Shown in pieces: positions 30,412-41,206 of a stretch of 64,000 nt of DNA (position 1 is the stretch's first letter; every line of letters begins with the position of its first letter). A program made the position numbers and the translations under genes. The stretch is from assembly GCA_036768485.1 (NCBI GenBank), contig JAVLUZ010000567.1, forward strand, positions 124,001-188,000, in the 5' to 3' direction. The notes beneath the pieces were generated by a model. The model worked only from the letters and a program-made list of their open reading frames with translations, was not told the origin of the DNA and did not search any database. The stretch is from Mermis nigrescens. Its lineage: Eukaryota; Nematoda; Enoplea; Mermithida; Mermithidae.

Positions 30412-30476
30412 TTTGCAAGTTCTGATAAATAATATGTTGATACTTAATTTTTCAGGCGCATAGCTCTGGAAGTGGA

Positions 30477-31009
30477 CTATAGTCTGTTTTATTTATTCGA
30501 GAGCTTTAAAGTCAATTTTTTCTAAAGGCTACAGTAAGCAAAACAAGACGAATTATTGTAATTCGGCAGATCAGCTCAGTGAGGGCGAGTGGCTGGAATT
30601 ATTCCATCCTAAATGCGCTAATCCGCCCATACAAATTAAATTTAAGCATTTAATCAGTGTTTGAACATACTACAGTAAGTGCGCTAAATAAAATGCTATC
30701 GGCTGAGTCGAACCCGGGTTGCTTTGACGACAAGCAGACGTTTTACCACTACACTATGCGGAAGTTCGCGGCGTTTCTTATCATGTTAGTTTATTGTGTT
30801 TCAGGTGTCAACTTAGGATAAGCTCAATGCGCGATTTTTATCTGTACGTTTATCAAAAATTATGTCGCAAAAATTTTATTGAAAACCCCATATTTGCTAC
30901 GTAGCTACAGTGCGATCTAGCAACCTACATTGAATAAGAAAAAAGGTGTTACTGTAGCCTCCGAAAACATTTACTGAAAAAGCTCTCGGATAAATGAAAC
31001 ATACTATAG
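30477..31009. mobile_element. Non-autonomous element with CTATAGTxTGTTT inverted ends
   Basis: The left end CTATAGTCTGTTTTATTTAT then TCGAGAGCTTT is mirrored at the right end (AGCTCTCGGATAAATGAAAC then ATACTATAG). It is 533 bp and contains a tRNA-like segment, so it may be a TIR element that captured one. Confidence 0.6.
30693..30762 (-). pseudogene. tRNA-like sequence (degenerate)
   Basis: The minus strand shows an A-box-like TAGTGTAGTGG, a 5-bp anticodon stem TGCTT/AAGCA around the 7-base loop GTCGTCA (anticodon would be CGU, Thr), and a B-box-like GGTTCGACTCA. The acceptor ends (TCCGCAT and GATAGC) do not pair and the T-stem is broken, so this is a tRNA-derived fragment rather than a working tRNA gene. 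Confidence 0.45.
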
Positions 31010-31813
31010 TTCCAAGCGTTTTGGAAATACGATTATTTTCTATAGAGTCCCCCACAGGATAAGGCTCAGAATTCTTGAAATGCATGTAATTTTAAGACCT
31101 CCACATCAGATTATAGTAGTTTTTCGAGCTACTCAAACCAAAAATTTTGGTGAATATTTCAACATTCTGGCGCTAGGCGCAGAGTCATTTATTTTCCCTA
31201 TTCCCCTACTTTTAAATGTACCATAATTGAGAAGGTACCCAACAAGTTCATCAATTTGTCAGCAGGGTAAGGCCTAAACATAACGTTTAGAAATTATTTG
31301 TGTAGTCGTTCAACACAACATTTTTTTGAACGTGATTAATTTCGAATCGAATTCTTTAAAAAAATTTTTCTTCAACTTGCAGAGTTCACTAAGAAACGTT
31401 CAAAAATATTATTTTGCCTATCATTATATCATTAAATAGTTGTTGATATATCTGATTTCAACCCCCTCCCCCACAGAAGGCCAGTTACGCGTATATTAAT
31501 TTTAGTTAAAGTCTGCGTGATTATGCAATAAACCTGTTTCGCTTCTTACTAATAGAAAACGTGCTAAGATCAGCATTATATCTATATGCTTTTAGTAGAA
31601 AGAAATAATGTAATTGAGAAGCCTAAAAACTGGGCAGGTCCGAAGACCCGCCACTGCGCAGTGTCCGGTCGCTTGCGCGAGCCGAACCAGTGCTCAATTA
31701 CCTGAAAAATTGCGCTATTTAATCCGGAGATGAAACTCATCTCGACGGGTTAAGGCGCAAAAGAAGCGCAAAAGCTATAAATAGCACGTCCGAGCAGCAA
31801 AACGATCTGACAG

Positions 31814-32081
31814 CACACGTGGGCGTGGGGAGAGGGGTTTGGGGGTATGCACCCCCAGAAGTTGAAATACCCCCAAGAAACCAAAATACCCCCAGAATTC
31901 AAATTTTGAATTTTTCTTGCTTTTTCAGCGATTCTTTGATGCCATTTGATGGTGCTCGATTAGAAACGTCGAAAAATGGTGTTTTTTCGCCATACGACCA
32001 CTTTTCGGACCATTTTTTGACCTTTGAAAATTTTTTCACCCCCCCCCCTCCTCCTCAGAATTTCGGTGCTGCCCACCTATG
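31814..32081 (-). mobile_element. Family A MITE, copy 10, with TSD
   Basis: The ends are CACACGTGGGCGTGGGG and GCTGCCCACCTATG. The flanks TCTGACAG and GCTGACAG agree at 7 of 8 bases. It interrupts a locally repeated GCTGACGGGAAAGCACAT sequence (31790-32345). Confidence 0.8.
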
Positions 32082-32106
32082 GCTGACAGGAAAGCATATC
32101 CATAAC

Positions 32107-32272
32107 CAGGCACGATAGCTGGCCCTTCTATTTTGGGGGGGGACCAACACCAATTTTGGGGGGTCTAAGCCAAAAATAGCACAAAATAACGTGTAAAAAG
32201 TCCTATTTTTCCGGTTTTTTCTGAATTTTGGGGGGGTCCGACCCCCCAGTCCCCCCCACAGCTACGTGCCTG
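32107..32272. mobile_element. Family B MITE, copy 2, perfect 8-bp TSD
   Basis: CAGGCACGATAGCTGGCCC...CAGCTACGTGCCTG, with inverted ends, flanked on both sides by TCCATAAC (32099-32106 and 32273-32280). It inserted within 20 bp of family A copy 10. Confidence 0.88.
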
Positions 32273-32280
32273 TCCATAAC

Positions 32281-32390
32281 AGCGAAACGTGCTGCTGGTA
32301 AAGCACATCCGAACGGCGGAACGAGCTGACGGGAAAGCACATCGAATAGCGAAACGAGCTGTCGGGAAATAGCGCACTAGTTCGATGAGT
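32281..32390. repeat. Short tandem repeat of GCTGxCGGGAAAGCACAT
   Basis: AGCGAAACGAGCTGTCGGGAA-like units of about 38 bp recur three times. The same words occur at 31795-31813 and 32082-32098, showing the array was split by the family A and B insertions. Confidence 0.5.
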
Positions 32391-32869
32391 GTGTATATGC
32401 ACCGCGCACCGCACTTACAAAAACAATTAAAACTTGTCTGATAATCGAAGTGAGATTAAAGTAAAGCTATTTGTGCGAAACATGGGAACTGCCAATGCTG
32501 GCCGGGGCACCATAGTGGTCCCAATGAAACCTTGAAGCCTTGGCTGAGGGTTGAGTTGGGAAGACGGGGTGCAGGCAGACTTCTCTAGAATGCGGCAGAC
32601 TGTCAAAACTGATAGAACCCAAAAATAAATGTTTGACATTGTTCACTGCATGGTTCCGACAAAACTGTGTTTCGGGATTTTTTTAAAATTTCTTAGATGT
32701 TGTTACCTCATCACCATTAGTCCAGAAAATCTATAACTAAATCCAGCGAAATAAAATCTTGAAAGCAAGCCAGAAGCACGTACTGACCAAACTGTTCTGC
32801 AGCACCTTTATTATTACCACTACGTTATTCGATTCGGGTACCAATCAAGGCTGCGCAACATATGTATAG
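32391..32869. other. Intergenic, nothing recognised
   Basis: No coding or repeat signal I can support. Confidence 0.4.
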
Positions 32870-33102
32870 CACACCTAGGCGCGGAAAGCGTTGGGGATTC
32901 CCCCCCCGAGAAACCAAAATAAGTCCAGAAATCAATTTTTGAATTTTTTTGTTTTTTTTCGCAATTTTTTGATGCCAATGGATAGTGCTCGATGAGAAAC
33001 CTTGAAAAATGGTGTTTTTTCGCCATACCACCATTTGTGAGGCCATTTTTTGACCTTTGAAATATCTTGCACTCCCCGGAATTTCGGTGCCGTCCACCTA
33101 TG
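32870..33102 (-). mobile_element. Family A MITE, copy 11, with TSD
   Basis: The ends are CACACCTAGGCGCGG and CGTCCACCTATG. The flanks ATGTATAG and ATGTACAG agree at 7 of 8 bases. The core is complete. Confidence 0.78.
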
Positions 33103-33255
33103 ATGTACAGGTGTGTAAGAATCTCTTGCATGATACTAATTATAGCCACAGCTCTTTATAAACTTCTCAATTTGCCTTAGTTAGCCTTGTTGGTGAATAA
33201 AGGTATCATTTTCGTTCTCTTCAAAAATATATCTTACCGAATATGACAACGTTTC

Positions 33256-33533
33256 TTTAACTCAAAAAATATCGTAACGAAATTTAATATCGTTTTTTTA
33301 AAGATAATTTATAATATATTTCCTATTTTCATGCTCATATCAATGTTTTAGTGGTATGTTTGAAAATTTTTGACTTCTTTAACGATATATTTTTCCAGAA
33401 AAAATAATGTCCTTTAACTAGAAAAATCGTTAATGATATTTAATATCGTTTTATGAATAATTTTTAACATTTACCCCATTTTCATGCTCTTATTAATGTT
33501 TTTGTGGTATGTTTGAATATTTTTGACTTCTCT
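33256..33533. repeat. Diverged tandem duplication, about 155-bp unit
   Basis: The segment running from CTTTAACT...TTTAATATCGTTTT through ATTTTCATGCTC..AATGTTTT to GGTATGTTTGAA..TTTTTGACTTCT occurs at 33256-33393 and again at 33411-33533. AT-rich and non-coding. Confidence 0.6.
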
Positions 33534-33673
33534 ACATCAAGGTGATTCGAAAGCATCAAGAATTTGACCACTTAGCTTAAAGCGGAAGAGAAAAAGAACC
33601 GGCTTTCTTGCCAACTGGTCACGTTATAGACAATTGACTAATTATTTGAACAAGGCGGCCCATTCCTGCTGGG

Positions 33674-33735
33674 CAGGGGCGAATCCAGGATTTTCTGACA
33701 GGGAGAAGCGAAACCCAAATTTTTTAAAGAATGTC
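33674..33735 (+). repeat. Family C fragment
   Basis: CAGGGGCGAATCCAGGATTT matches the left end of family C. The rest is unrelated or eroded. Confidence 0.45.
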
Positions 33736-33791
33736 GAATGTTGACTTAAAAAATTCGTCCATTATGTTTAAAACATCAGTTTTTCCGTCTT

Positions 33792-33995
33792 TTGGTAGAC
33801 AGAATCATTTGTGAAGCGAACGAGTTGGAAATTTTCGAAAACTTCCCACGAAAAACGAGCAAAATTGTGCGAAAATCTACACACAGCACCGAAAATATGC
33901 TGGAAAAATCATTGCTGGAAATAAAAAATCCTTGTGTTATACATAAACTAATCTGCAAACTTAAAAATAAAGTTTTTATAATGATAAGTCAGTAA
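33792..33995 (+). CDS. Possible orphan exon, 67 codons, low confidence
   Basis: An open frame with a fairly protein-like composition (ELEIFENFPRKTSKIVRK at its start, no low complexity). It is preceded by TTTTCCGTCTTTTGGTAG, which could be an acceptor, and ends in TAA. I recognise no family and see no partner exon. It may be a chance open frame. Confidence 0.2.
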   Translation: MVDRIICEANELEIFENFPRKTSKIVRKSTHSTENMLEKSLLEIKNPCVIHKLICKLKNKVFIMISQ

Positions 33996-34470
33996 ATGTC
34001 TTTAATGAGTTCTACCCGGCGCGGATATAATGCTAGAAAACGACTCGTTAATTTATTTTAGAATTTATTCCAATGCTAAAGGGCCAATTCGGCTTAAGAA
34101 AAACCTACGAATTCAGTAAATCAATAAATTGAATTTTGATTAGAAATAGTAGGAACGGTTTAGTAATTAAAATTCAGAACAAAAATACTGATATTGAGAA
34201 AGAGCGACGATATAAATTTAGAAATAAAATTTCTAAACGAATACATATGCTGGTTTTCTAATCGACAAAGTGAATGCATAATTTAGCAGGATACATAATG
34301 TCGAAAAAAGATATGGTGAAGTGAGTACTATTTTTCTTTTTGTTCGTTGTTCATCGACTAATAATTAGTTTTTTGTTTCTTTTATACGTTTTATTCAGTT
34401 GGTGACAGGAGGCTAGGAACATATTTTGGTTGAATTTGTACTTCCTTAACACAAAAACTTAATAAGTAGG

Positions 34471-34661
34471 CAGTGGCGGATCCAGGATTTTCCTAAGGGG
34501 GGCGGTACCCTTAAGGGGGAGCGGAACCCTGACTCGGTCGGAAAAATTAGCCGTTTTAACCCGGAAATCGCTGAAAATCGCTTAAAAATGCTTAATTTTG
34601 CGCACTATTTCGGGCTCATGGGGGCGGCCGCCCCCCCCACTCCCTCCTAAATCTGCCCCTG
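34471..34661 (+). mobile_element. Family C MITE, copy 2, perfect 8-bp TSD
   Basis: 191 bp, CAGTGGCGGATCCAGGATTT...AAATCTGCCCCTG, flanked on both sides by TAAGTAGG (34463-34470 and 34662-34669). It contains GGGGGCGGCCGCCCCCC (a NotI-like palindrome). A hAT-type non-autonomous element. Confidence 0.88.
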
Positions 34662-34669
34662 TAAGTAGG

Positions 34670-36622
34670 TTCTTATGTGCATATCGCCGAGTTGTTGGGT
34701 AATCTCAAATTTCGGGCCTGACGCCACATGAATTAATTGACATGGCTGAGTGTTGCTTCAGGGACGAAGTCCTTTACTTCCGGTAGCGCTAACAAGCAGC
34801 AATATTTAGTTTAAGCTTTCATAATACCTACTGCTTTTCTCAAACTCAATTGAATAAGCAAAAAAGTCTCGTTACCGACCGTTGTCCTACAAATTCTCGC
34901 ACATTTTCCTCACTCCTACTCAATTTTCATGCATTTTAATCCTTAATGCAGCGCGGATAAAATATCGTTGTGCATGTATACAGACAGCGCCACAATTTTA
35001 CATGTTCAAAAATTTTTAGCGGACAAAAAAGTGCCCAAAAATTGAAGGCAGGGACGCAAAAACACTATAATTTTGATGTTGCTCTGCTCCTTCTCAAAAG
35101 TTTTCCACTGGTAAAAACTGTCAAAAAGACAAAAAGAAATAGATTCTGGGGTCTGCCTGGATCTGGAAGGGGTCTTTAGAATTTCGCGTAAACTTTTATG
35201 CACCTATTTACCTTTTTGGTCTTTATTGTGTATTTTGCCAACTACTGGATCTCATAATAAAATAATCAAAACTTCAAATTTTGAAATTTTGACACATTTG
35301 TAATGGGCGGCGCCGCATATCTTCCGTTACGTGAGCAAAACTTTACCCGCACCGGTTTCCTGAATCTTCCGCTATAACACGCGTGTGTAGTACTAACCGA
35401 CACACTTCTACTCGGGCTCTTTTTCACTTTCTGCGCTAATATTCAATATAATTGAGAAACAATATAACATTAATCTCACGGGTTTAACTTCAAAGTATCC
35501 ATTTCAAATTGTGTAGTAGCACCTGTGCTTCACCTTTATCATTTGTAAATCGAATTTACAGCCTTTTTAGGGGTCCGGCCAGACCATGACGCCGTGTGTG
35601 ACCACTTTCCTAAATTTGTTCTGCCCAGCCAAGGAAAAAAGACAGAACTAGCAATATACATAGTTGTGGCCCCAAGTCGGTGTGAGGGGGTTTCAGGAGG
35701 GTTGCGACACCCACGACTCTTGGAAGCTAAAAAAACCTCACAATTTGCTTTAGGCCCCCAGAATTATATTTTTAGTAACATTTTTGGTGATTAACCCAAG
35801 CAGACCCCAGAATTCTTTTCTGTACTATATTTGAGTAGTTCGAAATTGCATATATCAGATGGACAGCTTTTTTCCTTCCCTCCGTGTAAATATGCTAGGG
35901 CGCATAGCTGTGGGTACGAGGGACTAGTCCCCCAAAATTTTAAAAGTACCGACAAGGTTTGTTTACGGGTCCATAGGAAAAAGTTGAAAAGTCTTGCCAG
36001 AATAGATTTAAACACATCTCTGAGCTAATAATCTCAAAATATACAGGCGCTTCATGCCAGGTTTATTGTTTTCCTATAAATATTGTATTATGAACAGCCC
36101 GAGTTTAAGTAAGACTTTTAATTAACTTTGAGCTTTTATAAAAAAATTAAATTGACTACAAAAGTGTAGCTAATACGGTAAATATGACATTATAAAGTAT
36201 GGAAATGTATGCCATTGCTAAGCCGCATTACTTTTCAAAATTTAAAACTATTCTTTGTAGACCGATCCTTGAGGGAAAATTCAAGCGAAAACCGAAAAGT
36301 TAAATAAAACTGACTTTACGTCTTGAATTTTAGGGGGCCCTTCGCAGAATTTCATTTTCCGTATTGTTTTTCATTGCAATGTGCCATTAGTACAAAACAG
36401 AATAAACTTGGGTTAAGCTCGGACACAATGTATATTTTTTCGAAAGTGATTAAAATAAAGTTAAATTTGTCGAACGAATTTTAAATTTTTTTATCCTTCT
36501 CCAGTGAGTAGAGCTCGTTGTGAAGCGTTTTGAAACACCATTGTTTTTGCCTACCTACTTGTGCTTCTTGAGAAATGTAACTTCAAAATTTTAGTGTCTC
36601 CCCAGATTTATAGGGCCAAGCT
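34670..36622. other. Intergenic, mostly unrecognised
   Basis: 35560-35820 has C/G-rich words such as GGTCCGGCCAGACC, and CCCCCAGAATT, suggestive of an eroded family A or K relative. Otherwise nothing could be supported. Confidence 0.4.
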
Positions 36623-36859
36623 CACAGGTGGGCGGCACTAGAATTCTGGGGGGATGCAAGATTTTTTAAAGGTCAAAAAATGGCCTTAAAAATGGTGGTA
36701 TGGCGAAAACACAATTTTTTGGACGTTTCTCATCGTGCACTATCCATTTACATCAAACAAATTGCGAAAAAACATAAAATTTCATAAATTGAATTCTGAG
36801 GGGTATTCTGGTTTCTCGGGGAGGGGGTGCATACCCCTTAATCCCCACGACCAGGTATG
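36623..36859 (+). mobile_element. Family A MITE, copy 12, with TSD
   Basis: CACAGGTGGGCGGCAC...CACGACCAGGTATG, with flanks GCCAAGCT and GCTAAGCT (7 of 8). The core is complete. Confidence 0.8.
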
Positions 36860-37093
36860 GCTAAGCTTCGTGCTTGCACATCTCGGATTTTGATTTAGTA
36901 TTCATTACAGTTTTTCTTTTTTTATCTATCTCTTCTCGTTTTCTGCATTTAGTTGATCTTTAATTTAAGCCCCTGTTCATTCTTTCTGTCGCTTCATTTT
37001 GTAATTTTCTCATTCCTTTTGTTCAGACGATTACATGATTGTCTCTCTCATCTGAAGTTATTAAAGAATTAAGCTAGACGAGATCAATACGTG

Positions 37094-37269
37094 CAGGAAC
37101 GTAGCTGGCCCTCCTATTTTCAGGGGAACAACATTAATTCCGGGGGACTAAGCCCAAAAAGGCCACAAATAGCACAAAATAACGTGTAAAAAGTCATATT
37201 TTTCCGTGTTTTTTTCTGAATTTTGGGCGGGGTCTGGACAATTCCATACCCCTCAGAGCTACGTGCCTG
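37094..37269. mobile_element. Family B MITE, copy 3
   Basis: CAGGAACGTAGCTGGCCC...GAGCTACGTGCCTG with the shared CACAAATAGCACAAAATAAC interior. Flanks AATACGTG and ATTGCGTG agree at 6 of 8. Confidence 0.75.
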
Positions 37270-37588
37270 ATTGCGTGCTTAAGGCTGTTAAGGCGCGGCA
37301 TTATGGTCGTTGAATCCGCAAAATGACGTACAGAATACAGAAATTTTGATTTTCGAAGAAAAATGTAGCCGTCTTGCGAATTTTTAGCAATTTTAATTTT
37401 TAAGTCCTATTTTGAGGCACATCTTAATCACTTTTATCTACTGTCTTAAACAAATCTTTGTATTTACATGCTCGAAAGGAGAGGATTGAAAAATTGGCAT
37501 ATGTCGCTGTGTTTCATTCAAGCCGAAGAAAGCAGGTTAATAAAAATTTGTAGGGACAATATTTTCCGAATTCCAATGCTGTCAGGAC

Positions 37589-37806
37589 CACAGGTGGGCA
37601 GCACCAAAATTCTCTGAAAGGGTGCTTTTAAAAAGGCCAAAAAGTGGTCTTAAAAATGGTGGTATGGCGACAAAACACAATTTTTCAATGTTTCTCATCT
37701 AGCACTTACTATTGGCATCAAAAATTGTGAAAAAAGTTCAAAAATTGAATTCTGGAGGGGGGTTGTGTACTCCCCAAACCCCCTTCCCCACACACGCCCA
37801 TGTGCG
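37589..37806 (+). mobile_element. Family A MITE, copy 13, with TSD
   Basis: CACAGGTGGGCAGCACC...ACGCCCATGTGCG, with flanks GTCAGGAC and GTCTGGAC (7 of 8). The segment between the two G-rich blocks is shortened. Confidence 0.8.
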
Positions 37807-37814
37807 GTCTGGAC

Positions 37815-38940
37815 CTGCCTGGACGAGACTGCATGTCTGCAAAAAAGTCAAAAATTGTGTATTCAAAAATTCAAAACCGTAAAGTTAAAAATTCGACTAC
37901 GCATTTTATGTGAACATTGTCACGTCGTTTATTGTATTGAAGATTAATTTCCAGATTTTAAAAATAATCATAAGTTTTATTAGATAGATACACTGTTATT
38001 CCCATATGACACGCAGTAACTGATAACGTAAGATGTACATAATTTATGAATAATATACTCAGACGCCGACGTGCTAATATATATAGCAAAACTACACCAA
38101 ATAGATGAGATACATTACAACAACAACAACTCCATAATTGTACTCGCCATTTCACGTAAATCAAGCAATAAAACACAACAAGGATAAATCGATTTTTACA
38201 TACATATAATTTTGATTCGATTTAACCGAAATTACGAACCTAAAGAACCAAATCTGCCATGCGTCTCTCGAGCTAATACGAGTAAGGCCGAAATTCTAGG
38301 AGTCTAGAAGGGCTCAATGGTTAAACAATGACCAACAAATTCATAACAGGGGCACTACGTTTTCGGATTTTTTATCGAGATTTATCCAGTGGCATAAAAG
38401 AGTCACCAAAAACGAAAAAATAATTAAAAATGAAATTTTAGGGGTCTTCAATTGGTTTTTGGTTTCTATGAGCTCAGCTGCTATGCTAAGGCGGATTTAG
38501 CGAAGGTCATCAAAAATAGTTGGGCGCAATAACGTATGATTTTAGCTATTTTTATTATGATTTTTCAAAATGTTCTAGTGCTTCGCGCCATATAGTATTT
38601 ATTACTGAGATTTATTGACTCTTTTGGCGCTCTAAACCTTATTTTTACCTTAGAAGCGCAGTTTGAGTACAGAACAAGAATTTTTCAGGTCTTACAATGG
38701 TTTTTTAAGTGTTTTTTATATTTTGTACCGACTTTTGGATAGATTTCGCGCGTTTTTCGCGGAAGACTTTTGAAAATTTATAAAATTTTTTTGGATCATA
38801 AATGAATTTGTCTGTCAAAGGACGGCGAAGACCCTACTTGTAGCTTAATGGGCGGATTTTTTGGACAATATTGGACGCTATTAGGAGAATTTGGTTCCGC
38901 CCCCATGTCAGAAAATCCTAGATCCGCCACTGCTGCCATA
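37815..38940. other. Intergenic with eroded repeats
   Basis: 38320-38470 retains diverged family A words (TTTTTATCGAGATTTATCC, GGCATAAAAGAG). TAGTGCTTCGCGCC at about 38578 is a half core of family J. 38893-38932 is a family C right-end fragment in inverse (AAATCCTAGATCCGCCACTG). Confidence 0.45.
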
Positions 38941-38944
38941 CTCA

Positions 38945-39335
38945 TTAGATGTACAGCATGGCCGATCTGGGGGAGAGGGGTCAGCCGGTCTGGGGGAAGG
39001 TCAAAAATTGAGCTTTGTTTGCCAAAACGACCTTAAAAACTGGTCAATTTGAAGCATTTTTGAAGAAAATGTTCGAATTTTCAGCCGTTTTTGGCCTTCA
39101 TTTTGCCTCATTTTCACCACAAAATTTTCCATTTTTCCATTCTGAAGGTCAGGACCCCGCGAACCCCCACGTGCATGGTTGCATATGCACGCATATGACA
39201 GCTTGAACTTTTGAGAGGGATTAAGGACCTTAAATTTCAGGTCAAAACTGGCAAGAAACATCTAAAAATGGCCTAAAACGCAATTTTTTGCCAAAAATGG
39301 GAAGTTATAAATTTTCATCCTTTCCTGTCACGCCC
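38945..39335 (+). repeat. Family K repeat, copy 3
   Basis: It starts ATTAGATGTACAGCATGGCC with GATCTGGGGGAGAGGGGTC, and contains TTGGCCTTCATTTTGCCTCA and the CACGTGCATGG / CACGCCCATGTGTAG ends. A second, partial copy appears from about 39245. Confidence 0.55.
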
Positions 39336-41206
39336 ATGTGTAGTGTTAAATGCTTAACATTAATTATCGTTCAGTCACTGTTTATTTGCTCCGAATTTCA
39401 AGATTTTGTAGAATAAAGAAAAAGTGCTTTCAATTACTATTGACAATGTTTAATTGATCTGATGCGAATATTTGGTCATTAAATCGGGAATCCTTAGGAC
39501 TTTCAGGTAGAAAAAATATGGCGTATTTTGAGATGAATGACAAAAACTTGAAACAAACTAAGGTAAAGTATGCACACATCAATGTAAACAAAGGTACAAC
39601 GTACGGCTCGCTTCCCAAATCCGACTTAAAAAATATAACTTCAAAAATAATAAATATAAAAATTCAACGTAATAAACGCGAATGCACGGTGCTATAAAAA
39701 TAAAGTATAACTCTAGCGAGGATTCGTTATGCTAACGAGCTATCGTCGAAATATTTTCCCATTAGAAAATAACAAACATTATGTTGAACTTCTCAGTAAG
39801 AAAGATAAAAGTTTCGCTTGAAAAAGTGGGAATATTGAAGAAGTACGATTTAAATGCTAAAAAAGCTTAAAAAATACGTTAATCTGCAGTTTCTGATCAA
39901 GTTCAAGCATTTTTGCGGAATTGTTTAATATCAATCCATTCGGCCTTCATTTTGCCCTATTTTTTCCAGAAAATTTCCATTTTTCTATTTAGGATCTAGA
40001 CCGATCAAATGTCTTCGCGTTTAGACTTGTCAATAATTATAATAATTAATAGTCAATAAAAATAGTAATAATAATAATTTTTTAACAAATTTTTTTACAT
40101 CGTTAAATTTTTAACGTCACATATCTTGATTAATTCCTCAAATTTATCCTACATTGCGTTAAATTTCCAATATCTCGGAAACTAACATTAATAAAAGCTA
40201 CGATACTCCTCCTCAAAACAGTAACAAGTACAAAATTAATTAAGGAACCGCATGAATTAAGGAGCAACGCGATAGTGAGCAAATCCGACGATCATATACA
40301 AATTTATAGCTGAGTAATTAGTAATAAATGATTAGTTAGTTACACATCCCGTTGATTGTCGACGAGCGAGTTTATAAATATTTAAAAAGGAAAATTAGCT
40401 AATTTTATATATAATGATTGGCTTACATCGTTTAGTAACTTATATTCAAGCATGCTGCTGGGGTTGTCAAGTTTTCGGCCCAAAAATCTGCAATATTTAG
40501 GTCCTAAATTAAAAAAATGCACAGTTTCGGCTCAAACAAGTGTGTGAAAAAGTATTAGAAGGGTATTCTTTGAATGCATTTAACACCTCAAACGTCCAGT
40601 AGAGTCAACGTTCAGGATTGAAATTTCATAGAAATGTTAAAAGTTTTGTAGCACAAGCGCAAAATTCATTTTTTGGAATTATATTTTTAATTGCAGAGAT
40701 AAAAATCATGTTTTCAGACTCAATCCCCTATATACTAAAATTAATACTGCAAGACTGAACAATCAAGTGTACACGTCTCACAAACTTAGGGGTCTAAACC
40801 CAACAAAATTAGGGGTCTAAACCCACTGAAGAAAATATGTATTATAATTGGGACAAAAACGGCTAAAAACCGATCTTTTAGAAAAAAGGTAAAATGTTAT
40901 AGTAAGGCGGACTAGGCCAAACTTTCCTGATTAAATTACCCGGAAATTTCAAGCAGGCTCAAGCCCGAAATCGTTTCAGGATTCGGTGCTTGGTGATCTT
41001 TTAAGATAGACTTTATTGAGGTAGTTATTAAAATTAGAATTTCGACCACAATTTTTCCAAGTTATTTATCTGAATTCTGATTGTGTACAGGCAAGTTTCG
41101 AATTCCACAGCTTACAGGAGAACAAATAATTACAAATCTGTGTTTTTCTTCATATTATACTTGATTGTAAAATAGACTTATGAGCATTGTTTCAATGAAC
41201 TTTCGT
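39336..41206. other. Intergenic, nothing recognised
   Basis: AT-rich. A 17-bp segment TTAGGGGTCTAAACCCA is duplicated at about 40787-40826. No gene supported. Confidence 0.45.

Larger units (their letters stand above)
30082..31695. mobile_element. Composite element with about 75-bp inverted ends, carrying other elements inside
   Basis: The left end GAGCACTGGTTCGGCTCGCG is repeated exactly in inverse at 31676-31695. The similarity continues inward through GTGGCGGACCTTCGGATCTG and GCCCAGTTTT against the 31628-31665 segment. Inside lie a family C MITE (30243-30411) and a CTATAG-ended element (30477-31009). No transposase is recognisable. Confidence 0.6.
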
